This document shows, in pieces, positions 44,931 through 53,960 of a DNA stretch of 64,000 bases. The DNA is from Pantoea ananatis LMG 2665 (GTDB taxonomy: Bacteria; Pseudomonadota; Gammaproteobacteria; Enterobacterales; Enterobacteriaceae): contig NZ_JMJJ01000006.1 of assembly GCF_000710035.2 (NCBI RefSeq), positions 248,001 through 312,000 on the forward strand. The letters are read 5' to 3'. The notes beneath the pieces were generated by a model. The model was not told the origin of the DNA, did not search any database, and saw only the letters and a list, made by a program, of their open reading frames with translations. The first letter of the stretch is position 1; each line of letters opens with the position of its first letter. A program made the translations under genes and the position numbers.

Positions 44931-45413
44931 ATGGACGCCATTAAACAGATCTTGATCGACGAAATTAATACGCTCAACCGTGAAGAACGCCGCGATAACC
45001 TGCCGCGTTTCAGCTTCTCTTTTTTGAAAAAGCATCCCGGGCTGTGGGCGGTGATGTACCTGTGCTACGGCCTGTGCGTGGCTCTGATTTTTTCCACTGA
45101 GATGCTGGGCTGGCCGGCGTTTTGGTTTGCCACCGCTTTTGTGCTGGTGATGAGCTTTCTGATGTTGCTGGACATCAATCCCAAATACCGCTTCGAAGAT
45201 ATCGATGCGCTGGACCTGCGGGTTTGCTACAACGGCGAATGGTATTACGTGCAGCCGGTGCCTGAACAGGCGGTCTCGCGCATTATGTCTTTACCAGATG
45301 CGCCAGAGCGCGTGAAAACAGGGATTGATCGTTTGCTGAAACAGAAAGGCGAAGTGGACTTTTACGACGTTTACTACCTGACATGGGGACATCGCCAGGC
45401 CGCGCAGGTTTAA
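44931..45413 (+). CDS. ylaC: Inner-membrane protein YlaC
   Basis: 160 aa (E. coli YlaC 156) with two TM helices near 40-58 and 63-80. The C-terminal cytosolic part shares YRFEDIDALDLRVCYNGEWYYVQ with E. coli YlaC. ATG 44931, preceded by GAGGGG, gives MDAIKQILIDEINTLNREER, homologous to the E. coli N-terminus. The function is not established. Its stop overlaps the end of the MocR regulator gene on the other strand by four bases. Confidence 0.9.
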   Translation: MDAIKQILIDEINTLNREERRDNLPRFSFSFLKKHPGLWAVMYLCYGLCVALIFSTEMLGWPAFWFATAFVLVMSFLMLLDINPKYRFEDIDALDLRVCYNGEWYYVQPVPEQAVSRIMSLPDAPERVKTGIDRLLKQKGEVDFYDVYYLTWGHRQAAQV

Positions 45414-46813
45414 TCGCCGGCCATTTCCGCCATAATTTCACCCAGCGTAACGACTGCCGCCTCGGCCCGTGAATCCCAGGGCCAGGCGGTATTGAGCCGG
45501 AAACAGTGGCTGAACTGTTCACCTGCAGCAAACATCTGCCCCGGCGCAATACTGATGCCTTTCGCCAGCGCCCGCTGGTAAAGCTGCGTGGTGTTGATGC
45601 TGTCCGGCAGCGTGACCCATAAAAAATATCCCCCCGCCGCGTCACTTACCGTTGACTGCGCAGGCAGAACCTTTATCAGTGCCTGGCGGGCCAGCTGCTG
45701 GCGCTTGACCAGGCTTTGCCGCAGCCGTTTCAGATGATTATCGTAGCGGCGGGTTGCCAGAAAATCGGCCAGCGCCAGCTGCATCGGTGCGCTGGTAGAA
45801 AGCGTGCTCATCAGCTGCAGACGTTGAATGCGCTGTGCATGCTGACCTGCCGCCACCCAACCCACCCGAAATCCCGCCACCAGTGATTTTGAAAATGATC
45901 CACAGTGCAGCACGTTGCCCTCGCGGTCCCAGGCTTTGGCCGGCAGGGGCGGTGCGCGTTCGTCCCACAGCTCTGCGTACACATCGTCTTCAATAAGCGG
46001 CACCTGATGACGGGCCAGTAACGCCACCAGCTGCTGTTTACGCGCGGGCGTCAAGGTAACGCCTAACGGATTTTGCAGGGTCGTCATCAGCCAGCAGGCC
46101 TTCACCGGCCAGCGCTGAAGCGCATCCTCAAGCTGCTGTAAATCAATGCCGTTCTGGGCATCGCTCGGAATAGCCAGCGCCTTGAGCTTAAGCCGTTCAA
46201 TCGCCTGGAGTGCGCCATAAAAGCTGGGCTGCTCAATCACGACATAGTCGCCGGGTTCGGTCAGGGACTGCAGACTGAGGTTCAGCGCCTCCAGCGCACC
46301 GCTGGTGATGACGATTTCATCGGGCGATAAGGTCATGCCCTGGCGGGCGTAGCGCTGGGCCAGCAGCTGGCGCAGCGTCGCATTGCCAGGCGGCAGGTTA
46401 TGTAACGCATCGGTAGGCGTCAGCTGGTGGGAAACGTTCGCCAGCGAGCGCATAAGCTGGCGCTGGGGAAACAAAGCCGGATCGGGAAACGCTGAACCAA
46501 ACGGCACGATGGCCGGATCGCGCGTGGCCTGCAGGATGTCGAAGACAAAGTCGTTGATATCTACCCGCTCGCTAATGGCCACGCTGAGCGGCGCGGCCGC
46601 CAGCGCCCGCGGCGCCACGTAATAGCCGGACTGCGGACGCGAGACGATCCATCCCTGACTTTCCAGCAATTCATAGGCATGCAGCACGGTCATCAGGCTC
46701 ACCCCCTGCCGGGCGACCTGCTGGCGCAGCGAAGGCAGTCGGGTGCCTGGGGGCCAGATACCGGCTTCTATTTGCTGCTGAATGTCGTCCATTAATCGCT
46801 GATATTTCGCCAC
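45410..46813 (-). CDS. MocR/GntR regulator with aminotransferase domain (YdcR-like)
   Basis: 467 aa. N-terminal GntR winged HTH (MAKYQRLMDDIQQQIEAGIW, then GTRLPSLRQQVARQGVSLMT) and a fold-type I aminotransferase domain with the PLP-Lys segment GSFSKSLVAGFRVGWVA and EQPSFYGALQAIERL, DDVYAELW. Length and sequence match E. coli YdcR (468 aa). The start is GTG 46813, with AGGAG upstream; the longer frame to 47002 runs through the neighbouring gene. The ligand (PLP plus probably an amino acid) and targets are unknown. Confidence 0.88.
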   Translation of the reverse strand: MAKYQRLMDDIQQQIEAGIWPPGTRLPSLRQQVARQGVSLMTVLHAYELLESQGWIVSRPQSGYYVAPRALAAAPLSVAISERVDINDFVFDILQATRDPAIVPFGSAFPDPALFPQRQLMRSLANVSHQLTPTDALHNLPPGNATLRQLLAQRYARQGMTLSPDEIVITSGALEALNLSLQSLTEPGDYVVIEQPSFYGALQAIERLKLKALAIPSDAQNGIDLQQLEDALQRWPVKACWLMTTLQNPLGVTLTPARKQQLVALLARHQVPLIEDDVYAELWDERAPPLPAKAWDREGNVLHCGSFSKSLVAGFRVGWVAAGQHAQRIQRLQLMSTLSTSAPMQLALADFLATRRYDNHLKRLRQSLVKRQQLARQALIKVLPAQSTVSDAAGGYFLWVTLPDSINTTQLYQRALAKGISIAPGQMFAAGEQFSHCFRLNTAWPWDSRAEAAVVTLGEIMAEMAGD

Positions 46814-46883
46814 GGCATGTTGCTCCTGATGCTGAGGCGTCACTTTAGCATGTTGAACATCTGTAACAAAAAAAGCCGTGGCG

Positions 46884-48980
46884 CTAACACTCCAGTTCAG
46901 CGGGTTTGTCTGTTTCTGCGCGGGCAAACACGTCCATCTCTTCAATCCGCTCCGGTGGAAGGGGGCGACCGAGCAGATATCCCTGCAGAGTGTTGCAGCC
47001 AAGATCGGTAAGAAACGCCTGCTGTTCAGGCGTTTCGACGCCTTCGGCTACCACTTTTAAATGCAGTGACTGCGCCAGCGCAACGATCGCCGACACAATG
47101 GTGGCATCTTCTGACTGATGCTGAAGTTCGTTCACGAAGGCCCGATCGATTTTCAGCTCGCTGGCCGGCAGACGTTTGAGATACAGCAGGCTGGAATAGC
47201 CAGTACCAAAGTCATCGATCGACGCTTTGACGCCCAGTTCGGTGAGTTCGGTCAGAATGCGCACACTATCATCAGGATTGCGCATGGCCGTGGTTTCGGT
47301 CACCTCCAGCGTTAGCTGCGCGGCCGGAATATGGTGCAGCGCCAGCGCCTGCTTAACGGTATCGACCAGGTTACTCTGCTCAAACTGCATCGCCGACAGG
47401 TTTACCGCCACCGACCACTCAGGATGGCCCTGCAGGTGCCACTGGTGCAGTTGGCGGCAGGCCTCATTAATTACCCAGTTACCAATATTGACTATCATGC
47501 CGGTTTTTTCCGCCATCGGCAGAAAGCAGTCCGGCGACAGTAAGCCGTGCCTTGGATGCTGCCAGCGCAGCAGCGCCTCGAAGCCCAGAATCGGGCCATG
47601 CGGGGCACAGAATTTTGGCTGGTAATACAGGCGCAGCTCATCGTTATCCAGCGCATGCCACAGGTCGTTATTAAGCTGTAGCTGGCTCTGCGCCAGGATA
47701 TTCATGGACGGCTGGAAGAAGGTGTAACCGTTTCGACCGTTGTTTTTAGTGTGATACATCGCAGCATCGGCATTAAACATTAGCTCGCGTTCATCCTCGC
47801 CATCGCCGGGATACACCACGATACCAATGCTTAACGACACCACCAGATCGTAACGGGAAATGGAGAACGGGCGATCGATGGCTTTCACCAGTTGATCGGC
47901 CACCGCTGCCGCATCGTTCGGTTCGGTAATTTCAATCAGCAGAACAAACTCATCGCCACCCAGCCGCGCCAGGGTGTAGTAGCCTTTCATCTGCTCACTC
48001 ATCCTTTCCGTCACGCTGATCAGCAGACTGTCGCCAATATGGTGACCAAAAGCATCGTTTACCGCTTTAAACCCATCAAGATCCATGAACATCAGGGCAA
48101 ACTGACTGCACTCCCGGTTGGCTTTGTTAATGGCCTGTTCAAGACGATCTTCCAACAGAATACGGTTGGGCAGTCGGGTCAGGTTATCGTGCAGCGCCAG
48201 CTGTGCCAGCTCACGATTGGCTTCCGCCAGCGAACTGGCCAGGATCGACGTTCGGGCCTGCATACGCGCATCCAGCATGGAAACCAGTAGCGTAATGCCG
48301 AGAATGGCAAGGGTCACCACGGTCACAACCATGGCTAACCAGTTGCTGTTAACGCCAGCGTCCATGCTATGGCTGCCCGCAGGGAATTCAGCCGCCATCA
48401 TGCCGGTGTAGTGCATGCCGGCAATCGCGGCGCCCATCACCACCGAGGCGCACACTCGCAGAGTCGCGACGCGTCCCTCATGCCCTTCCCGTAGTTTAAA
48501 TGCCAGCCACAGTGCGGCAACGGAGGCAGCCAGCGCAATGATCACCGATATCAGCACCCAGCCCCAGTTCCAGACGATCCCCTGCGACAGCATCAGCGCG
48601 GCCATGCCGGTATAGTGCATGGCTACAATGCCGGAGCCCAGCACGATGGCTCCGCCGGCTAAGCGCGGCAGAGGCAACTCCCCGTGACAGACCAGCCACA
48701 GCGCGAATATTGAGGCGCACACCGCAATACCGGCAGACAGTGCCGTCAGCCGGGCGTCGTAACTCATCATCATGTCCAGATCCATAGACAGCATGCCGAT
48801 GAAGTGCATTGCCCAGATGCCGATGCCCATGGCAAAGCCGCCGCCAAGCAGCCATACGAGCGCCACTTTACCGGTTGAGGTTGCCACGCGTCCCGCCATA
48901 TCCAGCGCAGTAAATGAAGCCAGCATCGCCACCAATACCGAAATGACGACAATAAATGCGTTATAAGAGGCCACTAACAT
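46884..48980 (-). CDS. MHYT-GGDEF-EAL c-di-GMP protein
   Basis: 698 aa. Residues about 1-240 form a seven-helix MHYT membrane domain with three motifs (WAMHFIGM, VAMHYTGM, AGMHYTGM), proposed to sense O2, CO or NO through copper. A GGDEF domain follows with an intact ARLGGDEFVL, then an EAL domain with EALLRWQH, NLSAMQ, EVTETTAM and DDFGTGYSSL. Both catalytic centres look complete, so the protein could make and break c-di-GMP; which dominates cannot be told. The gene is divergent from the Csu-type pilus operon across a 690-bp spacer. Confidence 0.93.
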   Translation of the reverse strand: MLVASYNAFIVVISVLVAMLASFTALDMAGRVATSTGKVALVWLLGGGFAMGIGIWAMHFIGMLSMDLDMMMSYDARLTALSAGIAVCASIFALWLVCHGELPLPRLAGGAIVLGSGIVAMHYTGMAALMLSQGIVWNWGWVLISVIIALAASVAALWLAFKLREGHEGRVATLRVCASVVMGAAIAGMHYTGMMAAEFPAGSHSMDAGVNSNWLAMVVTVVTLAILGITLLVSMLDARMQARTSILASSLAEANRELAQLALHDNLTRLPNRILLEDRLEQAINKANRECSQFALMFMDLDGFKAVNDAFGHHIGDSLLISVTERMSEQMKGYYTLARLGGDEFVLLIEITEPNDAAAVADQLVKAIDRPFSISRYDLVVSLSIGIVVYPGDGEDERELMFNADAAMYHTKNNGRNGYTFFQPSMNILAQSQLQLNNDLWHALDNDELRLYYQPKFCAPHGPILGFEALLRWQHPRHGLLSPDCFLPMAEKTGMIVNIGNWVINEACRQLHQWHLQGHPEWSVAVNLSAMQFEQSNLVDTVKQALALHHIPAAQLTLEVTETTAMRNPDDSVRILTELTELGVKASIDDFGTGYSSLLYLKRLPASELKIDRAFVNELQHQSEDATIVSAIVALAQSLHLKVVAEGVETPEQQAFLTDLGCNTLQGYLLGRPLPPERIEEMDVFARAETDKPAELEC

Positions 48981-49674
48981 AGGGTTTTCCGAACAGCGCC
49001 GAATACGCAGCTGTAATAATGGAGTTGAAAAAGATCTTTTGCCTTGTTTACCGTTTATCGGCGCAGAAAAATACTAACTTAGGCTTTTTTAATAGAAGAT
49101 ATCGATGCTTCCGAGCGTCAGGATCAATCAATCCTCTTTACAGGCAAAATACATGATAGTCATGCAGCGCGATTTTGCCCGGACGGCTGGGGTGCCGCTT
49201 TCCCTTCTCCGCTATCCGCCCATGCGTCTCAGTGACATAGAGCCACCTAAAAACGAGACTTTTTCAACAAGTTAACAGGCGAAAACACCCCAATATTATC
49301 CTTGACGTTCGCCCGTAACCGAAGCGTTTCGGTGAGCGTTTCAGACCGGTGCGAAAACATATCATCGAAACCGAAAGTGGGATAGAGGGCCGGCAGTTTC
49401 GCCTTTTTTATTTTCATGCATTAACGGGCGAGGCAGATGAAGGGGGCTGATGTAACAAAATAATAAAAATTTTTACGCGGAGTTTCGCCACAGCGCATAA
49501 GCTGATGTATAGTAAAAAAAACTAATATAAAACGATCAACCCGATGACGCGGTTATCGTCAAAACACTGGCAGGATGCTAATAACTTACAGCAAGATTCT
49601 AATTTTTCTGGTTTTTCTGTATTACGCCATCAGGTGAAAAAGCACTGATCCTCAATAATCGGTAAGGAATGGTT
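48981..49674. promoter_or_regulatory. Long spacer between the MHYT-GGDEF-EAL gene and the pilus operon
   Basis: About 690 bases with no protein gene. The left part holds the promoter of the c-di-GMP gene. Around 49277-49408 three stem-loops in a row, the last followed by a T run, suggest a small RNA or a terminated leader (plus strand). The right 200 bases are AT-rich and should hold the pilus promoter. Confidence 0.45.
49277..49408 (+). ncRNA. Candidate small RNA or terminated leader
   Basis: Stem 1 ggcgaa/ttcgcc (49278-49313), stem 2 accgaa-gcgt-ttcggt (49318-49333) and a weak stem cgaaac/gtttcg (49366-49401) followed by CCTTTTTTATTTT. No ORF lies in it. The stems are short and the call rests on structure read by eye. 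Confidence 0.25.
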
Positions 49675-50241
49675 ATGAAATTCAAGCTTTTTCTGTTCGT
49701 TGTCGGGTTGACTACGGCGCTGCCTTCCGCGACGTTTGCTGCCACCACCACGGGTGCGATTAACGCGACGCTAACATTAACCACGGGTTGTCTGGTGAAC
49801 GGGCAGTCCGCCACCACTGGCGTAAATTTCGGTTCGTTAAACTTTGGCAGCAGTGCCGCGACCTTCGATACCCTGAATGCCACCTTAGTGGGCGCGGCGG
49901 GTAACGGTATCTACGTGCGCTGCACAACCGGTCAAACCTTTAACGTCCAGGTGACCAGCAGCAATGCGGCACCGGGAACCGTCTACGGCACCGTGTCATC
50001 CGCTCCACGCTACCTGGTGCTGGGGGCGGATAATACCCAGGGTATCGCTTATACCCTCTATAGCGACGCCTCCTTTAGCACCGCCATCGCAAATAACACC
50101 AATATTGCCCCCAGCGGCACCACCGATCCGACGCTTGGTACCAATTACGCCATCTACGGGCGCGTCGTGGGCGGCGGTTTTAACCCTGTGATACCGGCCG
50201 GGACTTACACCGATACGATTAACGTCGCCGTGAACTATTGA
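49675..50241 (+). CDS. csuA/B: Spore coat U-domain major pilin (CsuA/B-like)
   Basis: 188 aa with a signal peptide (LFLFVVGLTTALPSATFA-AT) and a SCPU domain: early Cys after LTLTTGCLVNG, GVNFGSLNFGS, the second Cys in YVRCTTGQTF, and the C-terminal donor-strand GTYTDTINVAVNY. This is the pattern of archaic (sigma) chaperone-usher pilins such as Acinetobacter CsuA/B. It is exported to the periplasm and assembled by the usher. ATG 49675 is chosen over 49669 because AAGGA overlaps the first. It is the first gene of a five-gene pilus operon. Confidence 0.88.
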   Translation: MKFKLFLFVVGLTTALPSATFAATTTGAINATLTLTTGCLVNGQSATTGVNFGSLNFGSSAATFDTLNATLVGAAGNGIYVRCTTGQTFNVQVTSSNAAPGTVYGTVSSAPRYLVLGADNTQGIAYTLYSDASFSTAIANNTNIAPSGTTDPTLGTNYAIYGRVVGGGFNPVIPAGTYTDTINVAVNY

Positions 50242-50265
50242 GTGCTCGTGTTTGAGTAGCTACAG

Positions 50266-50787
50266 ATGACGGCAAAGTGGTCACCTGTTTCGGTCACCGT
50301 TGGCGGGCTGCTGCTGTGGGTGAGTGGTAATGGGTGGGGCATCACGACCAGCTCCACCACATTCCAGGTGTCAGCGTCAATCGTTGCGGGTTGCGTGGTC
50401 TCAGGCACGAATACGGGGATCTTTGGCACGCTTAATTTTGGTACCCAGTCGGGGCTGGCCACGAACAGCGTTAGCGCCAGCTATGTACAAAGTTCCACGA
50501 TTAACCTTGCCTGCACACCGGGCACCACGCTGAGCATGACCATCAATGGCGGCAGTAACTATACCTCGACCCGTAATCTGAAGCTGGCTAACAACACCAA
50601 CACGGTTCCCTATTACCTCTACAGCAATGCTGCACGTACCACGCCGATTCCGGTGAACACGGCAGTGCCGTTGAGCTACAGCAATGCGAATAACATCACG
50701 TTACCAATATATGGCTCGCTGCAGTTACCCGGCCCGACGCGCGCCGGGGTTTATTCGGACACCCTCAGCGTCACGCTGACCTGGTGA
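50266..50787 (+). CDS. Spore coat U-domain minor pilin
   Basis: 173 aa SCPU-domain subunit with VSASIVAGCVVSG, FGTLNFGTQSG, INLACTPGT and the terminal GVYSDTLSVTLTW. A hydrophobic N-terminus (VGGLLLWVSGNGWG) serves as signal peptide. Start 50266 lies 25 nt after the major pilin stop. It probably takes the place of CsuA or CsuB as a minor subunit. The operon has one subunit gene fewer than the six-gene csu operon of Acinetobacter. Confidence 0.85.
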   Translation: MTAKWSPVSVTVGGLLLWVSGNGWGITTSSTTFQVSASIVAGCVVSGTNTGIFGTLNFGTQSGLATNSVSASYVQSSTINLACTPGTTLSMTINGGSNYTSTRNLKLANNTNTVPYYLYSNAARTTPIPVNTAVPLSYSNANNITLPIYGSLQLPGPTRAGVYSDTLSVTLTW

Positions 50788-50810
50788 TAAAAGGACAAAG
50801 GAGCTTTACC

Positions 50811-51509
50811 ATGCCATCCCTGCGCGCCCTGTTTTTTCTGTTCACATTTCTGCTGTTGCCTCAGGCTCAGGGCGCTAACTCCGTCATGATTTGGCCCATC
50901 GATCCGGCGATTAACCCGGAGGAAAAAGCCAGCGAGCTGTGGCTGGAAAACCGTGGCAGCAGCACCACCCTGATGCAGGTGCGCATCTTCGCCTGGCAGC
51001 AGACGCACAATCAGGAGCAGTATCAGACCCAGCAGCAGGTTGTCGCCAGCCCGCCGCTGATACGCATCGAACCCGGGCAAAAGCAGCTCGTTCGCCTGAT
51101 TAAACAAGTTCCGCCCGTGGCAGGAAAAGAGATGGCCTACCGCGTCGTGCTGGATGAGATCCCCACCCCACGGTCGGTCGGCGATAATCAGGCCGGACTG
51201 AATTTTCAGATGCGCTATTCAGTTCCCCTGTTTGTCTACGGCAACGGACTGGTTCGCGATGACGCCAAATCTGTACTGAGCTGGCGCCAGGTCAACACTG
51301 GCGGTCAGCGTTATCTGGAGCTGACTAATCGCGGTAACGGCCACGCACGTCTCAGTAATGTCACCGTGGGCGGTCAGCGACTCGGAAACGGACTTTACGG
51401 TTATGTGCTGGCTAACAGCACCCAGCGTTTTCCTCTGAGAGCCGCGGTCAGCGGTGAACTGCGCGCAGAAACCAACCACGGGCAGTGGCGCAGCGCTGCG
51501 GCTCAGTAA
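50811..51509 (+). CDS. csuC: Periplasmic pilus chaperone (CsuC-like)
   Basis: 232 aa PapD-like chaperone with a signal peptide (FLFTFLLLPQAQG-AN) and two Ig-like domains. The N-terminal domain has SVMIWPIDPAINPEEKASELWLENRG, typical of the archaic class, and LIRIEPGQKQLVRLI with the basic residues that anchor subunit C-termini. It caps SCPU pilins before delivery to the usher. ATG 50811 has AAAGGAG upstream; a frame from 50784 overlaps the previous gene and is less likely. Confidence 0.9.
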   Translation: MPSLRALFFLFTFLLLPQAQGANSVMIWPIDPAINPEEKASELWLENRGSSTTLMQVRIFAWQQTHNQEQYQTQQQVVASPPLIRIEPGQKQLVRLIKQVPPVAGKEMAYRVVLDEIPTPRSVGDNQAGLNFQMRYSVPLFVYGNGLVRDDAKSVLSWRQVNTGGQRYLELTNRGNGHARLSNVTVGGQRLGNGLYGYVLANSTQRFPLRAAVSGELRAETNHGQWRSAAAQ

Positions 51510-51515
51510 AGTGTA

Positions 51516-53960
51516 ATGATGTCGTTTTCGCCGCATCCCGTTGCGCTGGCTATCGCGGGGCTGTGCTGCCTGACACCCGGTTCTGTCTGGGCTGAAACCT
51601 TTACGTCGCTCCCGCCGCCGCCCGCCGTGGACAACAGCGCCGCCGGTCAGCGCTACATGTTAGAGCTGGTGGTGAATCAGCAGGCACGGGGCGATATCGT
51701 GCCGGCAGAGCAACAAAACGGTCACTTTCTGGTGCGAGCAGGCGATCTGCAGCGTGCGGGGATCCCGCCGGAAAAGTATCAGGGACAACAACAGGTTGAT
51801 GTTAATCAGCTCGCAGAGGTGAAAGTGGACTATGACGATCGTCGCCAGCGCCTGCTGCTGACGGTACCGCCCGGCTGGCTGCCCGAACAGACGATTGGTG
51901 AGAGCAACACCGGACCGCGCTTTCCCGGACGCGTCAGCCCTGGGGCGCTGATAAATTACGATCTCTACGCCACGCGCACCGACGTTGCGGGTACACGTCT
52001 GGCGGCCTGGAACGAACTGCGCCTGTTTGGTGATGCCGGACACATCTCCAGCAACGGCGTCTGGCAACAGCAGCTGGAAGGACAAAATCGCTACCAGGAT
52101 GATGGCTATATCCGCTACGACACCTGGTGGAGCAATGAAAACGAAAACGCCATCCTGAGCTGGCGGGTCGGCGACCTCACGACCGATGCGCTGGCATGGA
52201 CCAGCAGCGTCCGGCTTGGCGGCATTCAGGTTGCGCGGGACTTCAGCGTACGTCCGGATCTGGTGACCTATCCCCTGCCCGCGTTTTCCGGTCAGGCGGC
52301 GGTGCCCTCAACGGTCGATCTGTTTGTTAACGGCTACCGCTCCACTCAGGCCAACGTTCAGCCCGGTCCCTGGTCGCTCACGAACGTGCCCTTTGTAAAC
52401 GGCGCGGGCAACGCGGTGATTACCACCACGGATGCCGTCGGGCGTCAGGTGGTCACCACGCTGCCGTTTTATGTTTCCAGTAATCTGCTTAAGCCGGGCC
52501 TGTCCGATTACGCCTTTTCCGCCGGTGCGATGCGGCAAAACTACGGCATTAAAAACGCGGATTACGGTGCGGCGGCGATGAGCGGCTCATGGCGCTATGG
52601 CATGACAGACTGGCTCACCCTGGAAACCCATGGGGAGGGCAGTAACCACTTGGGCATGGGCGGAGCAGGCGCGCAGTTTAAAGTGGGCAGTTGGGGCGTG
52701 ATCAATGGCGCAGCCGCGCAGAGTCAAATGGACGGGCAGTCTGGCGCGCAGTACAGCTGGGGCTATCAGTACAACAACAGTCGCTTTAGCCTGGGTACGC
52801 AGCACCAGGTGCGCAATGCCGGCTTTGGTAATCTGGCCCTGCTGAGCAACCAGCGCAACGGCGGTTCGGATTACCGTTACAGCCTGGCGCGGCGAACGGC
52901 GCAGTACAGCGCCAGCATATCGCTCAACCGTTATGGCAGCCTGGGTGCAGCCTATATTGATATTTCCGGCGGCGATAACCAGCGCACCAGCCTGTGGAAC
53001 CTCTCCTGGAGTAAAAACCTGTGGGGCAATGCCAGCCTGTACGTTTCCGCCAGCCGTGACAGGCAACAGGGCGAATGGAGCGGCGCCGTCTCGCTGGTCA
53101 TTCCGTTTGGTGAAAACAGCAATGCCTCACTGAGCGTTGAGCGCGATCAGCAAGGTCGACACAATCAACGGGCTTATCTGTCCCGCGCCATGCCCAGCGA
53201 CGGCGGTTTTGCCTGGGACGCCTCCTGGGCCAACCAGGGCGGGAATAGCGGTGATTACCGGCAGGGCAGCCTGCGCTACCGTAACAATAAAATCGATACG
53301 TCTGGCGGATTCTACGGGGATGATGACAACACTACTCAGTGGGCAGATTTATCCGGCGCGCTGGTGTTAATGGATAACCAGGCCTTTGCCGCAAACACGA
53401 TCAATGATGCCTTTGTGGTGGTGAAAACCAACTACCCGGACGTCAATGTCCGCTATGAAAACCAGTCGATGGGACGTACCGACAGCAAGGGCTATCTGCT
53501 GGTGCCCTCCATCAGCAGCTATTACGCGGCCAAATACGATATCGATACGCTCGACCTGCCCGCCGACATGACCACGCCCAAAGTCGAGCAGCGTTTTGCC
53601 GTGAAGCGCCAGAGTGGATTTTTGCTGAATTTTCCGGTTGAGCGTTTACGCGCCGCCAGCGTGATTCTGTATGACAGCCATAACCAGCCGTTGCCGGTAT
53701 CCAGCCAGGTGATCCGTCCCGGCCAGGCAACGGGCTACGTTGGCTGGGACGGTATCGCCTGGCTGGACGATCTCAGCGAACACAACCCAATTAAGGTCAT
53801 CGCGCCTGACGGCCGAACCTGTAAAACCGAACTGACCCTGGCGGGTGGCCAGCCGCAGGCATTGAAAACCTACGGTCCGCTGACCTGTCCCCTGCCGCCG
53901 CTGCCCGACGGCGCACCGGTACCCAACCCTGAAAACGCGACAGCCGGAATAACACCATGA
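51516..53960 (+). CDS. csuD: Outer-membrane pilus usher (CsuD-like)
   Basis: 814 aa. Signal peptide (AIAGLCCLTPGSVWA-ET), N-terminal domain with RYMLELVVNQQARGDIVPAEQ, a 24-strand beta-barrel, plug region (PSTVDLFVNGYRSTQANVQPG) and C-terminal domain with PVSSQVIRPGQATGYVGWDGIAWLDDL and paired Cys. The size and sequence fit the archaic usher class. It starts 6 nt after the chaperone and ends with a 4-nt overlap (ATGA) with the tip-protein gene. Confidence 0.92.
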   Translation: MMSFSPHPVALAIAGLCCLTPGSVWAETFTSLPPPPAVDNSAAGQRYMLELVVNQQARGDIVPAEQQNGHFLVRAGDLQRAGIPPEKYQGQQQVDVNQLAEVKVDYDDRRQRLLLTVPPGWLPEQTIGESNTGPRFPGRVSPGALINYDLYATRTDVAGTRLAAWNELRLFGDAGHISSNGVWQQQLEGQNRYQDDGYIRYDTWWSNENENAILSWRVGDLTTDALAWTSSVRLGGIQVARDFSVRPDLVTYPLPAFSGQAAVPSTVDLFVNGYRSTQANVQPGPWSLTNVPFVNGAGNAVITTTDAVGRQVVTTLPFYVSSNLLKPGLSDYAFSAGAMRQNYGIKNADYGAAAMSGSWRYGMTDWLTLETHGEGSNHLGMGGAGAQFKVGSWGVINGAAAQSQMDGQSGAQYSWGYQYNNSRFSLGTQHQVRNAGFGNLALLSNQRNGGSDYRYSLARRTAQYSASISLNRYGSLGAAYIDISGGDNQRTSLWNLSWSKNLWGNASLYVSASRDRQQGEWSGAVSLVIPFGENSNASLSVERDQQGRHNQRAYLSRAMPSDGGFAWDASWANQGGNSGDYRQGSLRYRNNKIDTSGGFYGDDDNTTQWADLSGALVLMDNQAFAANTINDAFVVVKTNYPDVNVRYENQSMGRTDSKGYLLVPSISSYYAAKYDIDTLDLPADMTTPKVEQRFAVKRQSGFLLNFPVERLRAASVILYDSHNQPLPVSSQVIRPGQATGYVGWDGIAWLDDLSEHNPIKVIAPDGRTCKTELTLAGGQPQALKTYGPLTCPLPPLPDGAPVPNPENATAGITP

